DNA from: WS-7 sp035635575
GTDB lineage: Bacteria; Eisenbacteria; RBG-16-71-46; SZUA-252
DNA: 7,993 nucleotides
Assembly (NCBI GenBank): GCA_035635575.1
Contig: DASQAV010000149.1
Location: 1-7,993 of the forward strand
Reading direction: 5' to 3'
How positions within the stretch are numbered: position 1 is the first letter of the stretch; every line of letters starts with the position of its first letter. The position numbers and the translations under genes were made by a program. The notes beneath the pieces are model-generated. The model was not told where the DNA came from. It did no database searches and saw only the letters and a list, made by a program, of their open reading frames with translations. This document shows, piece by piece, positions 1 to 5,718 of the stretch.

Positions 1-7
1 TAACGCG

Positions 8-523
8 ATGAGCGCCCTGGCCGGCAAGATCTTCACGGTCACGTCATTGCAAGAACGCCTCGACCGAAACCCCGGCGAGCGCGAGGGGCTCGTGCTCGCG
101 AACGGCATCTTCGACCTCCTCCACGTGGGCCACGTCCGCTATCTCGAAGGCGCGAAGCAGGCAGGCAAGATCCTCCTCGTCGCCCTGAACTCGGACCCCT
201 CGGCGAGGAAGCTGAAGGGAAGCGGACGTCCGCTCCTTCCCCTGGAGGAGCGCCTGGAGCTGGTGGCCGCGCTCCAGTGCGTCGACTGGGTGACCTTTTT
301 CGAGGAGGACACGGTGGAGTCGCTCCTGCGCCGGATCCGTCCGGCGGTGCACGCGAAAGGAACGGACTACACCGTGGAGAGCGTGCCCGAGCGGGCGGTC
401 GCGCAGGCGCTGGGAATCCACACGGCCATCGTCGGCGACCCCAAGGGGCACGCGACGACCGATCTCATCCGAAAAATCCGTCTTCTGGGCGCGCCGGACC
501 CGGAGGGGAGCGTTCGTGGATGA
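8..523 (+). CDS. rfaE2: D-glycero-beta-D-manno-heptose 1-phosphate adenylyltransferase (RfaE2 / HldE C-terminal domain type)
   Basis: Predicted cytosolic enzyme that transfers AMP from ATP to heptose 1-phosphate, giving the ADP-heptose used by heptosyltransferases in lipopolysaccharide inner-core synthesis. The 171-residue product is a single nucleotidyltransferase fold. Residues 31-46 contain ANGIFDLLHVGHVRYL with the HxGH nucleotide-binding signature at 39-42. Residues 148-158 (HATTDLIRKIR) match the family's C-terminal T-T-D-L-I motif, and KGTDYT lies between them. Length fits the stand-alone family (about 160 residues). The ATG at 8 was chosen because conserved sequence starts soon after it. 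However, only 7 bases precede it, no ribosome-binding site is visible, and the frame is open to the window edge, so a fusion to an upstream HldE kinase domain cannot be excluded. The stop overlaps the next gene by 8 bases. Family assignment is firm; single-domain status is less so. Confidence 0.9.
   Translation: MSALAGKIFTVTSLQERLDRNPGEREGLVLANGIFDLLHVGHVRYLEGAKQAGKILLVALNSDPSARKLKGSGRPLLPLEERLELVAALQCVDWVTFFEEDTVESLLRRIRPAVHAKGTDYTVESVPERAVAQALGIHTAIVGDPKGHATTDLIRKIRLLGAPDPEGSVRG
502..510 (+). promoter_or_regulatory. Ribosome-binding site for the first family-9 glycosyltransferase
   Basis: GGAGGGGAG ends 5 bases before the GTG at 516, inside the 3' end of the adenylyltransferase gene. This strong Shine-Dalgarno match supports the GTG as the start, although the protein's conserved core only begins about 18 residues later. 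Confidence 0.7.
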
Positions 524-1595
524 GCCGCGCGCGCCGGGGACCGAATACGTCGTGCCGGTCGCTCCGCGGCGCGTGCTGGTCACGCGCCTCAAGCGGATCG
601 GCGACGCGATCCTGACGCTCTCCGTCGTCGAGGCGATCCGGGAAGCGTTTCCATCCTGCTCCATCGATTTTCTCGCGGAAGAAGAGCCGGCGCAGGCCGC
701 CGTGGGCCATCCGGCCGTGGATCGCGTGCTCGTACTGGATCGCGCGTTCGCCGCATGGATGCCCGCCTCTCCCTCGCTCCTCTGGGAGCTTCGCTCCCGC
801 CGCTACGACTGGGTCCTGGATCTCTACGGGAATCCCAGGAGCGCCCTGCTCAGCGCGTGGACGGGCGCCCGCGTGCGCGTCGGGCCCGCGCGCCGCGGAC
901 GCCGCCGTCTCTACACGCATCCGATCCCGCCGGCGTTGAAGCCGCTCTCCGCGATCGCCCATCACCTGCGCTACGTGGAAGCGCTGGGGATCACCCCGGC
1001 CGTGCGGCCCCCGCGGATCGCGCTGACCGGCGTGGAGCGCGCGGAAGGACGCTCCCGGGTGGACCGGGTGCTCCCTCCGGGTTCTCCCCGCGTTGGAGTC
1101 CATCCGGGGAATCGCTGGCCCGCGAAGCGCTGGCCCGAGTCGCGCTTCGCAGCGCTGGTCCGGGCGATTCCGCGGCTCGGCGCGCGGCCGGTCGTGCTCG
1201 CCGGGCCGGGGGAAGAGGAGGTCGCGAAGCGAATCGCGGCGGGTGCGCGCCCGGGTGAGGATGCCCCCGTCCTGGGCGCCCTTCCGCTCCGCTCCGCCTG
1301 GGGCGTGATCGCGGCGCTGGACGCGCTCGTCACGGTGGACGGAAGTCCGCTTCACGCGGGCCCCGCCCTCCGCGTGCCCACGGTCGGGATCCTCGGCCCC
1401 ACCGAGCCCGAGATCTGGTTTCCGTACGGCGAGGATGAGGGACATCAACTTCTCTGCCGTGACATCTGGTGCCGTCCCTGTCACCGTCACGAATGCGCCC
1501 GCATGGATTGCCTCGACTGGATCGGGGTCGGGGACGCGCTGCAGGCGGTCGGGCGCGCCCTCGCCCACGGAGGAGGAGCGCGTGCGAGCGCGTGA
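516..1595 (+). CDS. Glycosyltransferase family 9 protein, heptosyltransferase-like (copy 1)
   Basis: Predicted GT-B-fold enzyme that transfers a heptose from ADP-heptose to the growing lipopolysaccharide core on the inner face of the cytoplasmic membrane. The 359-residue product shows the family-9 pattern. RVLVTRLKRIGDAIL (19-33) carries the RxGD element with D30, the position of the proposed catalytic Asp. YDWVLDLYGNPRSA (97-110) follows. GVHPGNRWPAKRWP (from 194) is the nucleotide-binding loop region, and VDGSPLHAG (274-282) corresponds to the usual D-[ST]-G-P-x-H motif but reads D-G-S-P. A cysteine cluster sits at 314, 319, 322, 327 and 332. The GTG start has a strong ribosome-binding site and overlaps the upstream gene by 8 bases; the 3' end overlaps the next gene. 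The preceding ADP-heptose gene supports a heptosyltransferase role, but which heptose is added (WaaC- or WaaF-like, or a later one) cannot be told. Confidence 0.88.
   Translation: MDEPRAPGTEYVVPVAPRRVLVTRLKRIGDAILTLSVVEAIREAFPSCSIDFLAEEEPAQAAVGHPAVDRVLVLDRAFAAWMPASPSLLWELRSRRYDWVLDLYGNPRSALLSAWTGARVRVGPARRGRRRLYTHPIPPALKPLSAIAHHLRYVEALGITPAVRPPRIALTGVERAEGRSRVDRVLPPGSPRVGVHPGNRWPAKRWPESRFAALVRAIPRLGARPVVLAGPGEEEVAKRIAAGARPGEDAPVLGALPLRSAWGVIAALDALVTVDGSPLHAGPALRVPTVGILGPTEPEIWFPYGEDEGHQLLCRDIWCRPCHRHECARMDCLDWIGVGDALQAVGRALAHGGGARASA
1571..1578 (+). promoter_or_regulatory. Ribosome-binding site that decides the start of the second family-9 gene
   Basis: AGGAGGAG lies 3 bases before a GTG at 1582, within the end of the upstream gene. 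The frame is open back to an ATG at 1435, but those 49 extra residues overlap copy 1's cysteine region and look like no family-9 N terminus. The spacing is short, so the in-frame GTG at 1609 remains a weaker alternative. Confidence 0.6.
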
Positions 1596-2646
1596 GGATC
1601 TGTCGCGCGTGCGCCGCGTGCTCGTCCTTCGGCACCGCGCCGCGGGGGATCTCCTTCTCACTACGCCCGCGCTGCGCGCCCTCCGCGCGGGGCTGCCCCT
1701 GGCGAGGATCGACGTGCTGGTGTCCCTCGGCATGGGTGCGCTCCTACACGAGAGTCCGGACGTGGACCACGTGATCGAGATCGACCGGACCTCGGTGGTG
1801 TCGCAGCTCCAGCGTTACACGAAGCTCCTCGCGGGGCGGTACGACCTGGTGCTCGACATGGTCTCGAATCCCCGGAGCGCGTTCATGTCCGCGCTGACGC
1901 GCGCCCCGATCCGCGTCGGGTTCGACCTGAAGGGCCGAAGCTGGGCGTACACCGTTCGCGTGCCGCGCGAGCCTGTGGGTCCGGACGGCCCGGTGGTCCG
2001 CTATGCGCCCGAGGCTTCGCTGGATCTGGTGCGGGCGATCGGGATCGCACCCCGCGGGCTGAAGCTCACGTTTCGGGTGCCGCCGGAGGCGCGGGACCGC
2101 ATGGATGCATGGATGCGGGCTCACGGCCTCGGAAGACGCGCCCTCGTCGCGTGTCTTCCCGCGGGAACCTGGTCCACGAAGACCTGGATCCCGGAGCGCT
2201 TCTCCGCGGTGATGGATCGGATGCACGGCTCGGCGGACGTGGTCTGGCTCTGGGGTCCCGGGGAGGAGCCGCTCGCGCGCGCCTGCCAGAGCCGCATGAG
2301 CGAGCCCTCGACCCTCGCACCCCCGACCACCTGGGAGGAGCTTGCGGCCCTGCTCGAGCGGTCGTCCCTTCTGGTTAGCAACGATTCGGGACCCAAGCAT
2401 CTCGCCGTAGCACTTGGAATCCCGACGGTGACCCTCTTCGGTCCCACGAATCCCGGCGCGTGGCAGCCCCCCACGGGCCCGCATGCCGCGGTCGAGGCGG
2501 AGGGGCTTCCATGCCTCCACTGCAACGAGACCCGATGCCCGCTCCCGGGTGATCGCTTCATGCGCTGCATGCGCGACGTCACCGTGGAGCAGGTGGTCCA
2601 TGCCTGCGAGGTGCGTCTGGCCGATCGGGCCGGAGCACCGGCGTGA
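1582..2646 (+). CDS. Glycosyltransferase family 9 protein, heptosyltransferase-like (copy 2)
   Basis: Second predicted ADP-heptose-type GT-B transferase, 354 residues from the GTG at 1582. Visible motifs are RVLVLRHRAAGDLLLTTPAL (12-31) with D23, YDLVLDMVSNPRSA (87-100), PAGTWSTKTWIPERFS (from 193), and SNDSGPKHLAVALG (266-279), which has the canonical D-S-G-P-x-H motif at D268-H273. LFGPTNP follows. Cysteines at 311, 314, 319 and 329 form a C-x2-C-x4-C cluster plus one more. It shares with copy 1 the pattern YDxVLDxxxNPRSAxxSAxT in the N-terminal half and the Cys-rich segment in the C-terminal half, so the two are paralogues. They have diverged enough to act at different steps, for example sequential heptose additions; this is inference. 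It overlaps copy 1 by 14 bases and the next gene by 4 (GTGA), so coupled translation is likely. A longer reading from 1435 is rejected on motif position and ribosome-binding evidence. Confidence 0.88.
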   Translation: MRAREDLSRVRRVLVLRHRAAGDLLLTTPALRALRAGLPLARIDVLVSLGMGALLHESPDVDHVIEIDRTSVVSQLQRYTKLLAGRYDLVLDMVSNPRSAFMSALTRAPIRVGFDLKGRSWAYTVRVPREPVGPDGPVVRYAPEASLDLVRAIGIAPRGLKLTFRVPPEARDRMDAWMRAHGLGRRALVACLPAGTWSTKTWIPERFSAVMDRMHGSADVVWLWGPGEEPLARACQSRMSEPSTLAPPTTWEELAALLERSSLLVSNDSGPKHLAVALGIPTVTLFGPTNPGAWQPPTGPHAAVEAEGLPCLHCNETRCPLPGDRFMRCMRDVTVEQVVHACEVRLADRAGAPA

Positions 2647-3437
2647 GCCTCGAGTACCTGAGCGCGCTCGTGACCACGAAGAATGAGGCGCGCACGATCC
2701 GCGGCTGCCTGGAGTCGCTCCGCTGGGCGGAGGAGCTGGTCGTCGTGGATTCCGGAAGCACGGACGGCACGCTCGAGATCGCCCGCTCGATCGCGGACCG
2801 GGTGCTCCAGCACGAGTACGAGAATCCCGCCGCGCAGAAGAACTGGGCGCTGCAAGCGCTGACACACCGCTGGGTCCTGATCCTGGATGCGGACGAGCGC
2901 GTCACCGAGGCGCTTCGCGCGGAGATCGAGCGGATTCTTTCCGACCCCGGGCGGCGGGATGGGTACTGGATCGGCCGGGAGAATCATTTCTACGGCCGCG
3001 CGATCCGCTCGGCGGGCTGGCAGCGGGACAAGGTGCTCCGGCTCTTCGACCGCACCAAGGGAGGGTACCCGCCCGTCCTCGTTCACGAGGAGATCGAGCT
3101 GCGTGGGAATGCGGGCGCGCTTCGCGCGAAGCTGCTCCACGAGCCCTACCACGACCTCGACCGCTACTTCGAGAAATGGAACCGCTACGCGATCGCGTCC
3201 GCGGAGGAGCTTCGCCGTCACGGCGTGCGTGCTTCGGCGAGCCGGCTCCTCTTCCGCCCCTGGCTGCGATTCCTTCGCATGTACTTCCTCGAGGGAGGCA
3301 TTCGCGAGGGGAGAAGGGGAATCGTCCTCTGCTGGCTGGCGGCGTTCTCGGTCTTCGCGAAGTACGCCCGGCTCTGGGAGCGGGAGATGCGCGAGAAGGA
3401 GACGCGGGAGAACGGAACACGGGAGCAGGGACGGTGA
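2643..3437 (+). CDS. Glycosyltransferase family 2, WaaE/KdtX-like core glycosyltransferase
   Basis: Predicted inverting GT-A-fold enzyme that adds a sugar from a nucleotide-sugar donor to the lipopolysaccharide core at the cytoplasmic side of the inner membrane. The 264-residue product begins with SALVTTKNEARTI (7-19) and VVVDSGSTDGT (33-43), the nucleotide-binding half of the fold. LDADE (81-85) is the DxD-type metal-binding motif. GYWIGRENHFYG, DKVLRLFDR and VHEEI are typical of the WaaE/KdtX branch, in which characterised members add glucose to the inner-core heptose; the donor here is unknown. Near the C terminus a hydrophobic stretch (GIVLCWLAAFSVFAKYA) may bind the membrane, followed by a charged tail of short repeats. 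The GTG start overlaps the upstream stop as GTGA, with GGAG 7 bases upstream. It overlaps the downstream gene in the same way. Family certain, acceptor inferred. Confidence 0.88.
   Translation: MSLEYLSALVTTKNEARTIRGCLESLRWAEELVVVDSGSTDGTLEIARSIADRVLQHEYENPAAQKNWALQALTHRWVLILDADERVTEALRAEIERILSDPGRRDGYWIGRENHFYGRAIRSAGWQRDKVLRLFDRTKGGYPPVLVHEEIELRGNAGALRAKLLHEPYHDLDRYFEKWNRYAIASAEELRRHGVRASASRLLFRPWLRFLRMYFLEGGIREGRRGIVLCWLAAFSVFAKYARLWEREMREKETRENGTREQGR
3387..3431 (+). repeat. Three adjacent 15-base imperfect repeats encoding the charged tail of the family-2 enzyme
   Basis: Three consecutive in-frame 15-base units (3387-3401, 3402-3416, 3417-3431) encode MREKE, TRENG and TREQG. The last two are identical at 12 of 15 bases; the first is more degenerate. 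The third unit contains GGGAGCAGGG (3421-3430), which sits just before the GTG at 3434 and probably serves as the ribosome-binding site of the next gene. Confidence 0.6.
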
Positions 3438-4543
3438 GGGTCGCGCTCTTCGGAGCGTACGATGCTTCCTACCCTCGCACGCGCGTCCTTCAGGAAGGGC
3501 TGGAGAGCCGCGGAGCCGAAGTGATCTCGATCCACGCGCCGCTCGGCTCCCCCCGTCTCCTGCGCGAGACGCGACTTCTTCTCGCCTGGATCCGGAGTGC
3601 GCGCAAGGTGGACGCGGTGCTGGTGCCGTCCTTCGGCCACCGCGACATTCCGCTGGCGGGGCTCCTGGGCCGCTCCGTGGATTCGCCGGTGCTCTTCGAC
3701 CCGTTGGTGTCACGATGGGACACGCAGGTCGGGGACCTGGGAAGGCTCCGCGCGGGAAGCCTGAGCGCCCGGCGGGTGAGGGCGAGCGATCGGGTCTCGC
3801 TTTCCCTTGCCGACATGGTGCTCTGTGACACGTGGGAGCATGGAGACTTCTATTCGAACGAGTTCGGCGTCGCGCGCCGGAAGCTCTGCCGCGTGCCGGT
3901 CGGCGCGGACCGCTTCGCCTTCGAGCTGGGGGAGCGGCGCTCCCCGCGTGTCCCGGCCGGACCGCTGGACGTCGTGTACCTGGGAGGCTACCTGCCGCTC
4001 CACGGTCTTCCGGCCGTGATCGACGCCGCCACCGAGCTCGAGAGGAAGCACGGCGAGCGTTTCGCCACCTTCACCCTGATCGGCGGAGGGATGTTCTTCC
4101 CGCGCGTCGAGCGCGACGTGGCGGCCCGCGGCCTCCGCAGCGTGCGTCTGCTCCCGCGAATGCCCTACGAGGAAGCGATCGCGCGGCTCGCGCGCGCCGA
4201 CATCGGCCTCGGCATCTTCGGCACGAGCCCCAAGTCCGGCCGCGTGGTGCCGCACAAGGTCTTTCAGTCGATGGCGCTCGGCGTCCCCACCATCACCCGG
4301 CGCTCCCCGGCGATCATGGAATTCTTCCGCGATGAAGAGCACCTCGTCCTGGTGCCGCCTGGGGACGGGTCGGCCCTCGCGCGGGCGATCGAGTCGCTGG
4401 CGCTGGGGGAGCAAAGAGAGAAGATCGGGGCGCAGGGACGCGAGGCCGCGCGGGCCCAGGCCTCGCCCGCGCGAATCGGAGATCTCCTCCTGGAGGCGAT
4501 CCAGCGCTCCCGCGATGCCACCGCTCCCGGCGCGCGCCGCTGA
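3434..4543 (+). CDS. Glycosyltransferase family 4-like protein (copy 1)
   Basis: Predicted GT-B retaining glycosyltransferase, 369 residues from the GTG at 3434. The N-terminal domain opens with RVALFGAYDASYPRTRVLQ, a glycine-turn start seen in this group. The linker region VVYLGGYLPLHGL (about 179-191, G184-G185) starts the donor-binding domain, followed by TLIGGGMFFPRVE and LLPRMPYEE. The C-terminal signature is GLGIFGTSPKSGRVVPHKVF (from 257) and SMALGVPTITR. The classical E-x7-E pair is absent: aligned with the next gene, the positions are R270 and Q278. The K275-V-F-Q form resembles a KVFQ variant I recall from other family-4 proteins. The frame is open back to 3176, but that extension overlaps the family-2 gene and lacks family sequence. 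The start forms a GTGA overlap and uses the GGGAGCAGGG site. Probably a core or surface-glycan transferase; donor and acceptor unknown. Confidence 0.82.
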   Translation: MRVALFGAYDASYPRTRVLQEGLESRGAEVISIHAPLGSPRLLRETRLLLAWIRSARKVDAVLVPSFGHRDIPLAGLLGRSVDSPVLFDPLVSRWDTQVGDLGRLRAGSLSARRVRASDRVSLSLADMVLCDTWEHGDFYSNEFGVARRKLCRVPVGADRFAFELGERRSPRVPAGPLDVVYLGGYLPLHGLPAVIDAATELERKHGERFATFTLIGGGMFFPRVERDVAARGLRSVRLLPRMPYEEAIARLARADIGLGIFGTSPKSGRVVPHKVFQSMALGVPTITRRSPAIMEFFRDEEHLVLVPPGDGSALARAIESLALGEQREKIGAQGREAARAQASPARIGDLLLEAIQRSRDATAPGARR

Positions 4544-5640
4544 TGCGCATTCTCCACGTCGATTCCGAGCGCCCGTGGCGAGGCGGCCAGAACCAGATCC
4601 TCCTCCTCATGCGCCGGCAGCGCGGGCGAGGGGACGAGGCGCATCTCGTGGCTCCCGGGGACGCCGTGCTGGCGGCGCGCGCGTCCGCGGAGGGCATTCC
4701 GGTGCACGCCGCCGGGATGCGTGGGACGTGGGATCTGGGCTCGGTCCTCGGCCTGGCGCGGGTCATGAGCGGGCTCCGCCCGGACATCGTGCACTGGCAC
4801 GCGGCGCGCGCGCACGCGATCGGCGCCATGGCGGCCTTGCTCGTGCCCGGGCCGGCGCGGGTGGTCTCGCGGCGCGTCACGTTTCCGGTGCGCCGCTCCC
4901 CCGGCAGCGTCCTGCTCTGGGCGCTCCCCGTGGATCGCGTCGCCGCGATCTCCAACGCCGTGCGCGACGCGCTGGTCCAGAGCGGGGTCCCGGCGCACAT
5001 CATCGACGTGGTGCCGAGCGGCGTGGAGCTTCCTCCCGCGGCGAGTCCCGCCGCGCGCGCGCGGGTTCGGGCGGGCCTCGGGTGCGCGGAAGGGGAAGTG
5101 GCCGGCATCGTGGTCTCGGCGCTCTCCGAGGGCAAGGGGCATCGCGATCTCCTGCACGCCGCGGCGGCCGCGTTGCCGCGATCGCCCCAGCTTCGCCTCT
5201 GGATCGTGGGAACCGGACCGCTCGAGAAGGACCTCTACGAGGAGTGCCGGACGCTGGGTCTCGGATCGAGCGTGAGGTTTCTGGGATTCCGGGAGGACGT
5301 TCCGGAGCTTCTGGGCGCGGCGGATTTTTTCTGCCTGCCCTCGTATTCCGAGGGGCTGGGGTCCTCGATCCTCGAGGCGATGGGAGCGGGGCTCCCGGTG
5401 GTGGCGACGCGCGTCGGGGGGATTCCGGAGGTCGTGGAGGAGCGAGCCTCCGGAATCCTCGTCAGGCTCTCGCATCCGGTGGAGCTGGTGGATGCGCTCG
5501 TGGCGATCACGGTGGCGCCCGAGCTGCGCTCCCGCATGGGATGCCGTGGCCGCGAGCGGGCGGCCCTCTTCACCGCCGGCCGGACCGCGGAAGGGACGTA
5601 CGGAGTCTATCGATCGGCGCTCCGGGCGCGGGGCCGTTGA
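4543..5640 (+). CDS. Glycosyltransferase family 4 protein (copy 2)
   Basis: Predicted retaining GT-B glycosyltransferase of 365 residues. MRILHVDSERPWRGGQNQ (1-18) contains the G-G-x-x acceptor-side loop at G14-G15. PDIVHWHAARAHAIG and VPSGVEL follow in the N-terminal domain. The C-terminal domain has VVSALSEGKGHRDLL, WIVGTGPLEKDL, VRFLGFREDVPELL and LPSYSEGLGSSILEAMGAG with the intact E-x7-E pair at E270 and E278, then PVVATRVGGIPEVV. All of this is textbook family 4. The ATG overlaps the previous stop by one base (TGATG). No purine-rich ribosome-binding site precedes it, so translation probably depends on re-initiation after the upstream gene. It is the last gene of the overlapping cluster, and its stop codon lies within the -35 box of the next promoter. 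A role in finishing the core oligosaccharide is inferred from context; the sugar is unknown. Confidence 0.88.
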   Translation: MRILHVDSERPWRGGQNQILLLMRRQRGRGDEAHLVAPGDAVLAARASAEGIPVHAAGMRGTWDLGSVLGLARVMSGLRPDIVHWHAARAHAIGAMAALLVPGPARVVSRRVTFPVRRSPGSVLLWALPVDRVAAISNAVRDALVQSGVPAHIIDVVPSGVELPPAASPAARARVRAGLGCAEGEVAGIVVSALSEGKGHRDLLHAAAAALPRSPQLRLWIVGTGPLEKDLYEECRTLGLGSSVRFLGFREDVPELLGAADFFCLPSYSEGLGSSILEAMGAGLPVVATRVGGIPEVVEERASGILVRLSHPVELVDALVAITVAPELRSRMGCRGRERAALFTAGRTAEGTYGVYRSALRARGR

Positions 5641-5665
5641 CGCTGTAAATTCAACCTGTTAGAGT
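5637..5665 (+). promoter_or_regulatory. Sigma-70-like promoter for rseP-bamA
   Basis: TTGACG at 5637-5642 matches the -35 consensus at 5 of 6 bases. After a 17-base spacer, TAGAGT at 5660-5665 matches the -10 consensus at 4 of 6, and a TG at 5657-5658 gives an extended -10. The spacer is unusually AT-rich for this window (TGTAAATTCAA). The -35 box overlaps the TGA stop of the upstream gene at 5638-5640. Transcription would start near 5672, giving a leader of about 47 bases to the rseP ATG. Predicted from sequence only. Confidence 0.6.
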
Positions 5666-5702
5666 CGGCTGTCCGTCCTGAACGCGGCACCGGCTCGACT
5701 CT
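5661..5702 (+). promoter_or_regulatory. Inverted repeat overlapping the -10 box and reaching the rseP ribosome-binding region
   Basis: AGAGTCG at 5661-5667 is perfectly complementary to CGACTCT at 5696-5702. Skipping one bulged base (5695), GCTG at 5668-5671 can pair with CGGC at 5691-5694 (one G-U pair). This extends the stem to 11 pairs with a 19-base loop. No T-run follows, so a classical terminator is unlikely. The left arm overlaps the -10 box and the right arm abuts the weak ribosome-binding sequence GGGGAA (5703-5708). It may be an operator or a hairpin formed only in read-through RNA from the upstream operon. Confidence 0.45.
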
Positions 5703-5718
5703 GGGGAACCCCCGATTC

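Noticed and set aside
1435..1581. N-terminal extension of the second family-9 gene to an upstream ATG
   Set aside because: The extra residues overlap copy 1's cysteine region, have no family-9 similarity and would push the RxxGD element about 50 residues inward. A GTG with AGGAGGAG is at 1582.
3176..3433. N-terminal extension of the first family-4 gene into the family-2 gene
   Set aside because: The extension is Arg/Pro/Leu-rich shadow sequence. The family N terminus (RVALFGAYD) begins right after the GTG at 3434, which has a ribosome-binding site.
2121..3713. A 530-codon open frame on the minus strand
   Set aside because: It lies opposite well-supported glycosyltransferase genes, has low-complexity Arg/Ala/Pro-rich content and no recognisable domain. 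Long antisense frames are expected in DNA with G/C at nearly every third codon position.
4264..5475. A 403-codon minus-strand open frame opposite the family-4 genes
   Set aside because: Antisense to clear family-4 coding sequence, with no motifs and a composition dominated by R, H, A, G and P.
4332..5648. A 438-codon plus-strand open frame in another register
   Set aside because: Arg/Gly/Ala-rich frame shadow of the two family-4 genes, which carry the conserved motifs in their own frames.
5661..5718. Intrinsic terminator for the glycosyltransferase operon
   Set aside because: A dyad is present but no T-run follows it, and its left arm coincides with a promoter -10 box. It is recorded instead as a possible regulatory dyad.
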